Of a stretch of 64,000 nt of DNA, positions 23,294 through 36,235 are shown one piece after another. The stretch covers positions 4,653,001 through 4,717,000 of the forward strand of contig CM043963.1 in assembly GCA_014529385.2 (NCBI GenBank). Direction: 5' to 3'. Position 1 is the stretch's first letter. Each line of letters begins with the position of its first letter. The position numbers were made by a program, and so were the translations under genes. The notes below the pieces were generated by a model that ran no database searches, had not been told where the DNA came from, and worked only from the letters and a program-made list of their open reading frames with translations. This DNA comes from Adiantum capillus-veneris (lineage: Eukaryota > Streptophyta > Polypodiopsida > Polypodiales > Pteridaceae).

Positions 23294-24546
23294 ACCATGG
23301 ATGCTAGCCAAAGAAGAATTAGACAAGGTGAAGGGTACCATTGCCTCTATTCGCACACCATCAGGATACATGAGGTCGCTAAAGGGAGCTTTCACAAAAG
23401 TGAAGAAGGATGGAAGCGTTCAATTGTATAGGTTGAAGTCCCATGATTGGCACAAGATGCTTCAGGTAATCTTCATACTCCCTATTCTATCTATAGCTTG
23501 TGTGTATGACTATCACTCACTTTCCCTTCTCCTGATTTACATTGTAGTTCATTCTGCCGGTGCGTATGTGTATATGTTGGGACAAGAAAGTCAAGGACGC
23601 TATTTTCAAACTAGGAGAGCTAGTAAGGTATACCACAAGACTCCACTCAACTACACCTTTTTATGTACACAATAATTTCAACTAGCACTTAGTGTATCCT
23701 TGTGTATTTTCTTGCAGATTTGTGGGCTCTAAGGAAATCAAAACAGATGCTATCCCTGCTGCTCAAACACTTGCAACAGAAACTGTGTATGCCATTGAAG
23801 ATGCATTTTCTCGATCGGTCCTTCTTAGTCAAATTCACCTCTTGGTTCATGTGGTGAGGGAGATCGCTATATGTGGAGTAGTGCACGCACGATGGATGTT
23901 CTTCTTAGAGAGGTTTTTAAATACTCTCAAAGATTTTGTGCGGCTACGGTCTCAACCAGAGGCATGTATGGGTGAAGGGTGGATCGTTCAAGAGGCATTT
24001 GTTTACATATCAGAGTATTTGGCACAAGTTGATCCTTTTGGTCAGACGAGGAAGATGCAAGGATGACTTCACACTTGCCAAGTGGAAAGGGGAAACTACT
24101 TAACATGGATATGAATCTATCCCGAGTGGTCAATAACTTTTGTATTACCAATGCAAAGATTATGACCAAGTGGCAGGTGGACTTGTGGACAGTGGCAAAG
24201 GCAAGGCGTTTGCAAGAGTGGGAAGCATGGAAACGAGCACATGAAGGAAGGAGGGCACCCCTAGTGCCTAGACACCCTGCATGTTTCCCATATCTCATTA
24301 GTGCAAAGTGGATTCATGAGAGAATGACTGAGGCAAAAGCGCGCAGAGAAGACATCACCAGCAAAGAATGGGAGTATGCACGAGGCTGCGTACCAAGGGT
24401 AGAGTACTCATATACCTAAACCATATTGTAATTTTTTTTCTTGAAATTATCTTTAATATGTATTCGATAAATTAATATATTTTTCTATTTTGTAGTGCCT
24501 TTCCTTTAACTCTATGTGGTCAAAGGCTCGTCACTTTCGTACGCGC
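23294..24546 (+). pseudogene. CACTA (En/Spm) TNP2-type transposase, 3' exons and DUF4218 region
   Basis: Exon 23294-23465 encodes R-T-P-S-G-Y-M and L-K-S-H-D-W-H, the signature that closes the TNP2 core. A GT donor follows directly. Exon 23548-23627 encodes F-I-L-P-V-R, with AG acceptor and GT donor in phase. Exon 23718 on encodes I-H-L-L-V-H-V-V-R-E-I and R-W-M-F-F-L-E-R-F-L-N-T-L-K, then P-E-A-C-M-G-E, the DUF4218 pattern. A TGA at 24066 and a frame change break it. A last piece reads to 24419, and a short exon from about 24496 runs into the Gypsy LTR. It continues at 37034. The N-terminal catalytic part and the terminal repeats are missing on the left. Confidence 0.85.
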
Positions 24547-25851
24547 TGGTGCAGCCAAAGTTGGTATAAGCTAGGAAATGGTCTATGCTAGGTAGAGGCA
24601 GCAGGCAAGTATAGTGTAGAAGGCTAGGGCAGATACCAAGATCCGGGGTAGCCAAGAGGTAGCGGAGAAGTATGCTCAATGCGGCTTTTTAGGCCAAGGA
24701 GACTCAAAGAGGGATTGATTGGGGTAGCAGATGAAGGTGAAGTACTCTATCAGTGTCCTGGAATGTAGTGTTCAGTGTGCTCTAGAAGCCGATCCAGACG
24801 GCTCGTCAAACGGAGCCCCGGTGTGCAAGATACTAAAGTTTAAAGGTAGAGTGTGTAGCAGATCCCCGACAGACACGGTAGCTGGGGACAGGTGGCCCAG
24901 CCAGGTTCAGTGGATACATGTAAAGTCCTCAAGTTGTGGAGCATGCCACTCTTCTCGGATTGAGAATCGGAGCTGCGGATAGAAAGTTATGGGTAGGTCG
25001 AGATTTTTCGGGGGCCGGGTCTGATCCCGTTTGCTCGCATTGAAAAATGCGCCATCTGGTGTTTTCATGAGCTCGCCAGGTGTTTGGTGCGTAGTATGCT
25101 GCGTATGATGCTAGCAAGAAGTGGCAGCACGTGGATCGGAGTTCTAAGCACGGAGATATGCTCGGCCGAAGTTAGCAGTTTGTGGCAAATGTGAGGACTC
25201 AGATGCTTTTTCTCGGTTTGGGGTGCACTGATCAAGGTCGGGTTAAAGTCGCCTTGCGGGGTCGGCATGTGAGCTTGAATAATTGAATGCAGGGTTTCGG
25301 TCAGGTTCGACGGCCGGTGCATAAGCCAACTGAACAGGATATGGCAGAGCATCCAATGCAAGCAAAAAAAGTTTTTTTTTAGTTAAAATGGGCGGGGGGG
25401 GGGACTTGGAAGCCTTCAAAGGGCGAACTCCAACAGGGTGCCATGTGGAGGGCATCATGGTCCCATATGCGCAGCAAGCCCTCAAGGGGGTACACTTTAT
25501 AGCCTGGGCCGTGAGACCCCATTAGGACACAAAGGGGGAGAGAGAGGGGAGCTCCCTCACCCCGTGGCGATAGCGGACCCCAGAGGGCGCTACGCTTGGC
25601 GTTGCAGTAAGCGAGCACGGAGGCGCAACCGATTTTGTGGTGGTAAAAAACGGTGCCCCCGACAGTGGCCGTAGGCAGTCGACAGTGGTAGTTTGTTGGT
25701 ACCGTTTGATGATGTGGCAAGCGCCCTTAGGGGCTCGTTCCCATGCCCGCGCCTCAAAGGGCCCCCCCATTTTTAGGAGGTGAGTCACCCCCCCCAATAG
25801 CAACATCACTATTGCCTTGCAAGGGGAGGATCCCGCAACAAGACCATGAGC

Positions 25852-25853
<2 letters not shown>

Positions 25854-25898
<45 letters not shown>
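25854..25898 (+). repeat. (GA)n microsatellite in the Gypsy 5' LTR
   Basis: About 22 units. The 3' LTR equivalent near 31016-31034 has about nine. Confidence 0.9.
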
Positions 25899-25900
<2 letters not shown>

Positions 25901-26330
25901 AAGAGCCCGAGGGATGCTAGGAGTACAAGAGCAAAGCAAAAGGCCATTTCAAGGTCGACCAAGCAAAAGCAAGGGCAAAGGCAAGGCCGGACCAAAAAAG
26001 GGTGAAGGAGGAGTTGATCGGGCGTCCAATCAAAGGGATAAAAAAGAGAGAGAGAAGGCTGGAGGGAGTGGGACAAAGAGGCTATGCCAAAGAGGAAATG
26101 TAAGGTGAGCTGCCCAGAAGAGGTAAAAAATGAAGGAAAAGAGGAAAAAAATAAAACAAAGCTTAGGGGGCAATAGCGAACTCGCTAATGCCCCCCCCCC
26201 TCCCCCCAAGTGCAAAGAGAGCAAGAGAAAGCAGAGAGAAGCAAAGCGGTTTCCCCCTTCCAAAAGTTGCCAAATCAAGGTGTCAAATAGAACAATTAAA
26301 TTGTAAATTTCAAAATTGAAGTTCACCCCC

Positions 26331-26337
26331 TATAAAG
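26331..26337 (+). promoter_or_regulatory. TATA box of the Gypsy 5' LTR
   Basis: TATAAAG after CCCCC, conserved in the 3' LTR at 31466-31472. It lies about 500 bases before the LTR end, a plausible U3/R position. Confidence 0.55.
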
Positions 26338-26856
26338 ATCAAATTTTAGTGAAATTAAGGGCTTTTTTGGTGCCGTTTGAAGCCTGCAAAGTGGAGTTCT
26401 CTAACAAGCTAACCCCTTTGTAACTTTTTCTTGAAAATCGCCATGGTGATGGCAGTGCAAACTAGTGTACATGCGTTTTGAAGTGCAACCAAGCCACCGT
26501 TTCCCCCTATTGCTATTGTTTTCCCTTCCCCCCTTCTCTTTCTCCTGCTTTCATGTTTCCCCTCGGTGTGGATGTGTGTGCCCTTCCGGACCGACAGTGT
26601 TTTGTGTGAGAGAGTGAGATTGAGCGGCTGTGAGTGTGTGTAAGGGTGGAGAAAGACCGTGGCAGTAGGTATGCTTGGTGTGGTGGGTTTGTGGAGTGTG
26701 AGAACAATGGAAATTGAGCAGGTGGCGGTCTGCTAGTGTAAAGTGTATTTTTGAAGGTGTTTTCCGAGAGGATAGGGTTGTTGTGGATACCCTGAGGTAT
26801 AGAGAGGCCCTTGTGTTTGTGTTGGGCGTGTTCCCCCATTCCCCCTCTCCATCCTC

Positions 26857-26870
26857 TGGTGCCCCCACGC
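26857..26870 (+). other. Candidate Gypsy primer binding site
   Basis: TGGTGCCCCCACGC, five bases after the 5' LTR end. It begins TGG as a tRNA 3'-end complement should. I could not assign the tRNA. Confidence 0.5.
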
Positions 26871-26886
26871 TGATTGCACCCAGTTA

Positions 26887-28637
26887 ATGGAAAAGAAGTG
26901 GTTTTTCGCGTTGGAAGTCATGGCAGCTAGGAGCTATGGACCAATTTTCACTGGCGAAGGAGGCCCTGACAAGTGGATGTCAGATTTTGAGCTGTATATG
27001 CTATCTTTGCGTATGCCGAATGAGGATAGCAAGATGCAAACTTTTCCTTTGGTGATGCGTGGTAAAGTAAAAGAATGGTATGAAGCATTGGAAGGTGAGC
27101 CGAGGCAAACATGGCCGGCTCTACGGGCGAGGTTTCTTCACGACTTTCACAAGGAGGCGTCCCCAGTCGAGATTGATGCAAAGCTGAAGGCACTTAAGGA
27201 AAAGAGTTTCTATTTTTGGGTCATTTTGAAGAGTGTTGAGCAGAACTAGCGACAGCCATGCAGAGTGGCTAATGGAGACTACTTCAAGCTGGATAAGTTC
27301 ATGACGTGTCTGCATCCCAAGGTGAGAGAAAAAATCAATTTTGAAAGCCCAGTAGAATTACAATGGTGCAGTAGCGATTGCCCGATCAAAGAGCATAAAG
27401 ATAAAGAAGAAGATAGAGCAAGATGTGTCTGGCTACGAGAGGATGGCCCCTGTTCAACCGCAGAGTCCGAGGGAAGCTATGCACGAAGAAAATCATGGAA
27501 ACCGAGGTGTAGCTATTGTGCCACAAAATTGGGTACGCACGGTGCAAGATTTATCCGAGAAATTGCAGGAGTTGTGGCTTAGTGTCATGGATAGAGGACA
27601 GCCCAAAGGAGCAAGGCGCACGGCAAGGCCACTGCCAGGTAGGTGCTACAATTGTGGAGAAGAGGGGCACTATGCACCTGATTGTCCTCAGCCACAAAGG
27701 GAGAGAGAAGGCATCTACTCGCTTTTTGGTAGAGGTCGAGGTCAAGGGCAATTCAATGGTCCAAGAGAACAAGCGGTGGAGAATCCTTTGCATCCAGCTC
27801 CACCAACTGGAAGCGAGGTCCCAAGAGTGAATATTATCAGGGTGGATAAGAAGGTTGTTGAGATTTTGGTTAATAAGAGAGCACGAGTTGAGAGGGAGAC
27901 AGAGATAGAGCGGGAAACTAGAGCTCGCAAAGGCAAAGAGAAGGTGTATGAAGGTAGAGAGCAACCCCAGCCTAGCAAAAGAAGGAGACGTTGCAAAATC
28001 AAACAAGCCGATTTCCAATTAGGGCGTGTCTATCCCGAGTACAATCTGGTAAGTGACGTTCAAGATCAGAAAGCAAACAATATTTTTGGTCAGCTGGTAG
28101 CTTTAAATCCAAAATTGAGGAGGCAGTGGTCTACAAGTGCTAGCACCAGGCTGCCAAGAGCTAGGGGGACTGTGCAAGTAGTGCGAAACATGGCTTTGAG
28201 GGTAGGTAGCCCCACTGATGCTCTTCCACTTGTGGATGCGATTATAGAAAAGAGGATGCAAGTACAGGCCTACATAGACGGTGGAGTGCAGGTTTGTGTC
28301 ATGATAGAAGCAGCCATGAAAGAGACGGGAATCAAGGCAGTAGTCAAGTCGGATGTGTGCATGAGGATGGCCAACCATACTAAAGCCAGGTGTCTTGGTG
28401 TGTCTCAAGATGTGAACACCAAGGTGATGGGTGTAGAGTGCCTGATAAACTTTTTTGTGATGAAGGCAGGAGATAATGCTTATCCAATCATTTTGGGTAT
28501 ACCATGGCTTTTGGCGATAGGAGCTAAATAGGATTAGGAGAGTAAAGTGTTCACCTTGCCTGACAAAGAGAAGGGAAGACAAATTGTGCTTGATTTGAAA
28601 ACCAAGGAGAGCAGTTCTCGTCCTATGGCAGTTAAAG
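26887..28637 (+). pseudogene. Gypsy gag and protease
   Basis: Frame 26887-27249 is a retrotransposon gag core (P-D-K-W-M-S-D-F-E-L-Y, V-K-E-W-Y-E-A-L-E-G-E-P). It ends in an early TAG after a frameshift. The next pieces (27265-27582, 27425-28531) carry the zinc knuckle C-Y-N-C-G-E-E-G-H-Y-A-P-D-C near 27644-27685. A basic linker follows, then an aspartic protease with I-D-G-G-V-Q-V in place of the usual D-[ST]-G and the distal Y-P-I-I-L-G-I-P-W-L. Stops at 28529 and near 28650 end it. Several frame changes make it non-functional as it stands. Confidence 0.85.
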
Positions 28638-29642
28638 ATGAGGGTGACATGTAGCTATGAGTACAAGACAGAGACGGGATATGATGAAGGCTACACTAGT
28701 ACAGAGGAAAAGGAAAGCGAGGAGGATTTGCTAAACATTAATACAGATCTGTTTGGAGTCACTATAAAAGATTTTGGTGCAGATGAGGAAAGAACTGCTA
28801 ACCTTGATGAAGACAAAGTGTGGAGTGAATTTTGGTCTTGCTTGCCCGATGATGTGACGGCAGAGCAGGTGTTAGAAAGGCAAATGGAGTTAGATTGTGA
28901 AGGTGGCAATTCCAAAGCTAGAAGATGATCAGCTTGGCCCAGTCTATGGTGAATAGGTTGAAGACTTGGCAGAGCAGGTTCTTGAAGCTAAAGAGCAGGA
29001 TGACAAGGTGCAGGAGCTTGGTGTTGTACTATTGGTGAGTATGCTATTAAAGGTTGCTTTGGATATGTCTTTACATCAACTACAAGGCCTTCCTAGTGTG
29101 GGTCATGGTATAGAGTCTTTTCTGCCAGGCGGTTCAAAAATGGTTAATGAAGAAGCATGCTATGGAGGGCTTCATGAGCGGCGCATTCCATGGTCTATGG
29201 GAGAGGGTCAAAATGCGTATGTATGTTTTGCAGTTAGGTGGAAAGGGAGCAAAGGTCATGATATAAAGCAACAGGTGGAGCAAGTGGGAAAGACCAAACC
29301 AAATTTTTTGGGTAGAGAGATGCAAAAAAAGGCAGATGGGTGATGAAGTATGAGAATTTCAAATCTAAGAACAAGTGGATGGGTCCGTATAAAGTGCAAA
29401 AGGCCTTTCCAAATGGGACCTATCAGCTGGTAAGGGTAAATGGCAAGCTTCTTAGGAACAGGGTGAACGGTGTGCGGCTCAAATTATACTTTGAAAGGAA
29501 TCTAGTGCCCGAGGTGCTGCAAATTGTAATCAAGGGGGTGGGCAACCCACCTAAAGCATGCGGTGTGCGAGATAAAGGAGATGAATATTTTGTACATAGC
29601 TTGTATATAGAGTTATGGTTTTACGAGTGCTTTCAATCATGA
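28638..29642 (+). pseudogene. Gypsy pol remnant: acidic linker and C-terminal end, enzyme core absent
   Basis: 28638-28928 is an acidic linker of the kind found after protease. 28966-29343 is unrecognised. 29340-29510 encodes G-P-Y-K-V-x4-P-N-G-T-Y-Q-L and V-N-G-V-R-L-K, the usual wording after a Gypsy integrase. RT, RNase H and the integrase DDE core, about 2.5-3 kb in a full element, are missing. Confidence 0.8.
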
Positions 29643-29701
29643 GGTTGGTGTGCCAGTTAAAGTTTTGTACATATGCTTTTGGTCGAACATAAATGTTCGA
29701 C

Positions 29702-29708
29702 GAGGGGG
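29702..29708 (+). other. Gypsy polypurine tract
   Basis: GAGGGGG within GACGAGGGGGCTGGGCAA, just before the 3' LTR start at 29720. Confidence 0.6.
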
Positions 29709-29719
29709 CTGGGCAATGA

Positions 29720-31691
29720 TGGTGCAACCAAAGTTGGTCTAAGCTAGGAAATGGTTTATGCCAAGCAGAGGCAGCACGCAAGTACAGTGTAGAAGGCTAG
29801 GGAAGATACCAAGATCCGGGGTAGCCAAGAGGTAGCGAAAAAGTATGCTCAATGCGGCTTTTTAGGCCAAGGAGGCTCAAACAGGGCTCAGTTGGGGTAG
29901 TAGATGAAGGTGTCCGAAGTACTCTATCAGTGTTGTGGAATATAGTGTTCAGTGTGCTTTAGAAGCCGGCCCAAATGGCTAGTCAAACGAAGCCCCGGTG
30001 TGCAAGATACTGAAGTTTAAAGGTAGAGTGTTTAGCAGATCTCCGATGGATAGGGCAGCTGGGGACAGGTGGCCCAGGCAAGTGTTAGTGGATACATTTG
30101 TAGTGCTCGAGTTGTGGAGCATGCCGGTCTTCTCGAATTGAGAATTGGAGCTACGGATGGAAAGTTATGGGCAGGTCGAGATTTTTCGGAGGCCGGGTTT
30201 GAGCCTGTTTGCCCCCATTGAAAAATGCACCATCTGGTGTTTTCATGAGCTTGCCAGGTGTTTTGGTGCATAGTATGCAGCATATGATGCTAGCAAGAAG
30301 TGACGGCACGTGGATCAGAGTCCAGAGCACGGAGATATGCTTGGCCGAAGTTAGCAGTTTGTGGCAAATGTTAGGAGTCAGATGCTTTTTCCCAGTTTGG
30401 GGTGCACTGATCGAGGTCGGGTTAAAGTCGCCTTGCGGGGTCAGTACGTGAGCTTCAAGATGGGAACGTAGGATTTTGGTCAGGTTCGACGGTCGGTGCA
30501 TAAGCCAACTGAGCAGTATATGGCAGAGCATCCAATACAAGCAAAAAAAGGTTTTCTTTAGTTAAAATGGGGGGGTTTTTTTTAGGAACTCGGAAGCCTT
30601 CAAAGGGCGAATTCCAATAGGGTGCCACGTGGAGGGCACCATGGTCCCATATGCGCAGCAAGCCCTCAAGGGGGTGCACTTTATAGCCTGGGCTATGAGA
30701 CCCCAATGAGACACAAAGGGGGAGAGAGAGGGGAGCTCCCTCACCCGTGGCGTTGCAGTAAGCCTACAGCAAGCGCGCATGGAGGCTCAACCGAATTTGT
30801 GGTGATCAGAAATTGGTGCCCCGAGCAATGGTTGTACAGGGCCGGCGGTGGTAGTTTGTTAATACCGTTTGATGATGTGGCAAGCGCCCTTGGGGGCTCG
30901 TTCCAGTGCCCGCGCCTCAAAGGGGCCCCCCACTTTTAGGAGGTGAGTCACCCCCCCAATAGCAGCATCGCTATTGCTTGGCAAGGGGAGGATCCCACAA
31001 TAGGACAATGAGCTTAGAGAGAGAGAGAGAGAGAAAGAGCCCGAGGGATGCTAGGAGTACAAGAGCAAAGCAAAAGGCCATTTCAAGGTCGGCCAAGCAA
31101 AAGCAAGGGCAAAGGCAAGGCCGGCCAAAAAAGGGTGAAGGAGGAGTTGATCGGGCATCCAATCAAAGGAATTAAAAAGAGAGAGAGAAGGCTGGAGGGA
31201 GTCAGCGGACAAAGAGGCTATGCCAAAGAGGCAATGTAAGCTAAGCTGCCTAGAAGAGGTAAAAAATGAAGGAAAAGAGGAAAAAAATCAAAAGAAGCCT
31301 AGGGGGCAATAGCGACCTCGCTAATGCCCCCCCCCCCCCCTCAAGTGCAAAGAGAGCAAGAGAAAGCAGAGAGAGGCAAAGCGGTTTCCCCCTTCCAAAA
31401 GATGCCAAATCAAGGTGCCAAATGGACCAATTAAATTGTAAATTCCAAAATTGAAGTTCACCCCCTATAAAGATCAAATTTTAGTGAAATTAAGGGCTTT
31501 TTTGGTGTCGTTTGAAGCCTGCAAAGTGGAGTTCTCTGACAAGCTAACCCGTTTGTAACTTTTTCTTGAAAATCGCAATGGTGATGGCACTGCAAACCAG
31601 TGTACATGCCTTTTGAAGTGCAATCAAGTCACCGTTGCCCCCTACTACTGTTGCTTCCCCTTCCCCCCTTCTATTTCTCCTGCTTTCATGT
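29720..31691 (+). repeat. Gypsy 3' LTR, first part
   Basis: Aligns with 24547 onward. It ends where the nested element begins, including the CATGT target copy at 31687-31691. Confidence 0.88.
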
Positions 31692-32179
31692 TGTTATAGA
31701 ATTGACATTTTACTATTTATTGCAGCTGACAGGTGGAAAAGACTAGACCCAGCTTGACCTATGCAAATGTATTTGTATATCATGTATATTTTATTATTCA
31801 AGTGCTCTTTTATGAGCTTTGGCCATTTATGACCGGCCGGCCAGTTTGTACTCACTTTGACCATTCAAGAATCTATAAATTAAATACATGCAAGAGAGAA
31901 ATGGTCACTCTTGCACGGGGGGAGATTGCACCCAGAGTCTGCGTTGCTCTTCTCTCCTCTCCTCTCTCCCCTCTCGACGTGCTGGCGTAGCACTCCACTC
32001 TAGGAGGTGCGCCTGCACGTGCTCTCTCGCTCTATCTCGCTCTCTTTTTCTCTCTATTCGTGTACGATTTGATTATATGGTCACAGGATTTGCCAGGTAT
32101 GCATATTTGTGGTGCTTTGTTGTTCCTATCATGCTATTTGAGGTATTTTGCAGGGGCGCTACGTCTTCCGTTTGTAGCA
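31692..32179 (+). repeat. LARD-like element 5' LTR (488 bp)
   Basis: TG...CA ends, TATA box TATAAAT at 31874-31880, CT-rich stretch downstream. It differs from the 3' LTR at roughly 15 positions by eye. Confidence 0.92.
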
Positions 32180-32180
32180 G

Positions 32181-32192
32181 TGGTATCAGAGC
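32181..32192 (+). other. LARD-like element primer binding site
   Basis: TGGTATCAGAGC, one base after the LTR. It is the same initiator-tRNA-Met site as the copia elements here, so a copia-type parent is likely. Confidence 0.88.
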
Positions 32193-35100
32193 TGTGGCTA
32201 TGCTCTTGGACTTGCAGCAATGATAACTATAGAGATTATGGTGAACAAAGATAAGTCATGCTTAATTACACTTAACTTCTCCTGTTTAAAATTAGAGGTA
32301 CGTGATTATTACAAACCTCCTCGCATCATAAGTATTTCAAATTGTTTAAAGACATTGGATTTTTTTAAAAGATTAATCGAATATCTATACAGGTAAAGAT
32401 AAATTAGTATAGTTTAGAGCATAATATTCGTTAATATGATGCATTCGTTCGAATTCGAGGACGGAAAGAAAGAGATTAAGCTCTCATATTGTTTATATAC
32501 TTTAAGCCTAGGATGGTCGATTTATAAGTATTGGAAGTCTGATCAGTTTCGTCCGTGCTATGAGAAGAAGAAGAATTCATGGTCGCTTCTTGTAGGAATA
32601 AACCCGAGAGGCCTTGGGAGTGCACGAGTGAAGACGTACAATGGAGGAGACCCGAAACTCGATTGACTAATCCACCATCTCTCCGCTTAGTGGGAACGAC
32701 CCTCAAGTTATTTTTGTGGGAATCGTTGAATGCCCTAATCATGTTTTATTTTAATTAAAGCACACAGTGGAGGCATACTCCAGAGAAGGTGGCGCAAGAG
32801 GAAAATCATCAACTAGGTATGCAAGTGCCGCCCAGCTTCACTCATCACAAAGCAGGGGCAGCGACGACAGTGCCGTCAGACATGGGCAGCATTTGCAGCG
32901 TCGTCAGTGCGTGCCTCATCAACTCGGGGCTCAACCACTACCGGCATGTTGAAGTGTTGGCTGGTGTGCCACCCACATCTATTCCCCCCCCCCGCTTTGG
33001 CATGCAGAGTTGGACCTTTTTTTTTTCTTTATCTCTCGTTATCTCTCTCCTTCTCTTGCAGTCTCCCTCTCAATGCCCATGCAGCGGCACTTTTTCTCTC
33101 TTTCTCTGTATCTCTCTAGCCACCAACCGCCCTCGGACTCTCTCTTTCTTACCAGGGCCACCACCCACTAGTTGCATGCAACTGCACCCAACCAAAGAAC
33201 TCTCTCTCTCAAGCCGCCATGCAACCCACGCTTACACACCCACCAACTGGCTATGACAACCTGCCGCTCCCTTTAGTGTTGCAGGGTCGTTCAAGGCGTA
33301 CCCCAAGTGAAGCTGCCATCAGCTACCACTGCTCTCCGCTGCATGCGGACTCCAAATTGGTTGTAAATCCCCACCCACCCACACACACAAACACACACAC
33401 CTCTGTCATGCCGCTGCCTCTCACCCACCCACTTCAGTTAGCTGAGCTGATCGATTTCTCTCTCTTTGTTGCACAGTTCTTTGCGCACCTTTTTCTCTAC
33501 CCCACGCTAGGTGCATGCAACTCTCTCCCTCTGCCCCTCGTTTACTACACAAGGCGCGCACACACCCCGTTTACCCCCCTCCAAGAGGCATAGCAGTTGA
33601 TGCAAACCCCATCCACTTTGTACTCGCCATAGCTGCACCCCACTATGCAATTCTCTCCTCAGCTTGCCCTCCAGTCCCACACCCCCGCACTTCATATCGG
33701 AGACGAGCTGCAATTCTGTCGCTCCTACCGTGCTGATCATCTGTGTAGTTGTCACGTTATTCAGTTTGGAAAGCTTGTAGATTCCCACACATCACTGTCT
33801 GTGTGTGTTGCATCACCTCCTCTCTATCACACAATATCCAACGCTGCAGTGGGACATGGAGGAGCACGGTCGAGCCTCAATAATCCGAGGTTGCGACAGT
33901 GACTTCATACGACATTCAGACTCAGATGAGTGCAATAATGTGCGGGAGGCGGGCACGCCAACACAATGGAAGTGTAACCAATTATTTCGCGTGAAGCTCA
34001 CAGCTTACAATAATCTCAACAGTACTCACTACGAGCATCGATGCAAGGCATGATGAGAAAGCGTGTCAGCATGAGCAATTTTGGGTTATTAATGGAGCCC
34101 CTGGAAAGCCACTCTAACAGTCTCGCTACGACTAAGTACAAAAGTGGGCATTGATGAAGCTATGCAGCCGATCGATGTAATATCTCCTCAGACAGGGCAT
34201 GGCGTCCGCCATCTTCATATTGATGCTCATTTTTGCTTTTACTTTACTTCATTTCATTTTGTATATGAACATTGTTTTAGATCTATAAGGCTTGTATGGT
34301 TTTGGTCCCATACGCACTAGGAGACAGGTAATATAACACTTCATTTCTTCTCTCTCTCACTCTTACCCATCCCATTACGACTCCAATGCAATACTTTTTC
34401 CTGACAATTCACGATCAGACATTCACGATGACGCGGCTGCATTTCATCTGATGATTTCAGAATTAGTTTTCGTCTTTTATTGTAATTCATTTTATTTTTG
34501 TACCCAGGTAATTAGATTAGATCCACAAGAATTTTTTCATTTTTCCTAGGTAATTTTGGTATTTTAATGATGGTTACTATAAAATTTTATTTCATTTCAC
34601 TCTCTTCACAATCCCCCACCATCCCCCTATTGTTATGTTTTGAGAATTCATGTCAATCACATTATATTTTTTTATAATTATGCAATGTATAATAATCCAC
34701 TACTTAAGCTTGCACCCAAAAAAAAAAAAAACACTCACAAAAGACATGGCTCATATATAACTTGGACATCAGTGTGCTATCTTAACCGCCCTCAAAATTG
34801 CAGCTTCTCCTGAGCAACTTTACTCATTCTAGTTGAACATGGTCACTGAGTTGAAAACAGTCTTTTGATGGAACTTTCAACCACAATTAAGTGCTTCAAA
34901 ACTGTTTGAGCACAAGTTGTCCTGCACCTACTCATACACTCGATAGGTTCTTGCTACTGTTATTACAATGTTCATAATTGTGTCCTATGTTTATTTAGCA
35001 TTCTTTTCAAACGACTCTATCTAAATTTTAGTTACACACACTCTTTGTGCCTTATGATTCCACTTTTAATGCCAATGGTAAGCAGATATATCACACATTC

Positions 35101-36235
35101 ATGTCAACTTCTCACTGTTAACATGACATGTCCCTTGTATGTCTATCACTATGATCGTTCCCATTTTGTACAAATTCTCTCTCGAATTATCTTTTTTTTT
35201 TTTAAATTGTTTTTAGTGCTTTTTTTTTTTCAAAAGTTTGCAGAGAAGACTACATACAATGTTTAGATATCAAGCTCCAGGTATGACATTGCTTAATACA
35301 TTTTGATAATACCCCCCTTGAAACATCATTACAATTATTCTTGATAAGTAAGATCTATCTATGTATCTTTAGACCTCAAAGTAATATTATCTAATTCAAC
35401 ACAAGCTAGTACCTATCCCATCTGGACTCTTCCGGAGATAACTTGTCATACCACTACTTACATGAGCTCAGCTGGTGTGTGATGATTGCTAACATTCAGT
35501 ATACGTTTCCACATTCTAGTCTCTTCCAATTTCATATCAAACAGGTCAGTTATTTTTTCACTTTTTTTTATGCCTAGCCTAGTCCATTGGTCACGAACAC
35601 ACAGATTCACCGATTTAGGCAATGTGTAGATACTCATCTTGGTGCAGACCCGCCGATTTAGGCAGCACATTGATAAAGAACAAATTCATGATTTTTAAGC
35701 AATATCAAATGCAGATACGCCGATTTAGGCAGCATTAGTGCAGATTCACCGATTTAGGCAGCACGTCTTATTGGTGTAGATTCGTCGATTTAGGCAACAC
35801 CGTCACAAAATCATGTTGCAGTGGCTGGCCACCACTGTAACTGGTATGATTTTGTTACCCGGGTACATAATAAACAGTGATTTGGATTTGGACTTATATT
35901 GTGGAATTGGAATTGGATTGGGATTTGGTATCTGGTGATTATTATGGCAGTGTTTCTGTGACGAGACTTGACATTATGATATTAATGATGAATGTGACCA
36001 ATGATATCCTGATTCACCAGGGTATGACATATACTGCTTATTCTAGTGGTATGGGACACTAGAATAGGTAGTATGTGGATGACGACAGGCATAAGATAAT
36101 GTTGTTTAGTTTCATAAATTTTTCTTTTATTATGTGATGTTTTTGACACAACATACTAATCACTGTTTTTGACAAGTATTGTTTGCAGATTTTTATCTTC
36201 GCAACTGAGGGCAGTTGCTTTCCAACGGAGAGGTA
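32193..36235. other. Non-coding interior of the LARD-like element
   Basis: Reading frames are short and of low-complexity Ser/Pro/Leu or His/Thr composition; none matches gag or pol. It contains A/T runs (near 34720 and 35190-35230) and five copies of a short repeat at 35601-35799. Confidence 0.6.
35601..35799 (+). repeat. Five interspersed copies of a ~24-bp motif
   Basis: Copies near 35601, 35643, 35711, 35738 and 35774 share the core CGATTTAGGCA within (G)CAGATTC[AG]CCGATTTAGGCAGCA. Spacing is irregular at 27 to 68 bases. Confidence 0.8.

Larger units (their letters stand above)
24547..26851 (+). repeat. Gypsy 5' LTR
   Basis: 2305 bp, matched segment by segment with 29720-31691 plus 36729-37029. 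It contains a (GA)n run at 25854-25898, longer than in the 3' copy, a C-rich run near 26191-26208 and a TATA box at 26331. Confidence 0.88.

Noticed and set aside
25522-26076. 184-codon minus-strand frame in the Gypsy LTR
   Set aside because: Low-complexity Leu/Ser from the (GA)n tract; LTR sequence, non-coding.
27551-28018. 155-codon minus-strand frame
   Set aside because: Antisense to Gypsy gag with its zinc knuckle.
32789-33902. Several 70-155-codon frames in the LARD interior
   Set aside because: Ser/Pro/Leu-rich low complexity with no conserved motif; better explained as CT-rich non-coding DNA.
35601-35799. CRISPR-like spaced repeats
   Set aside because: Spacing is irregular, the copies are degenerate, and the context is a plant retroelement.
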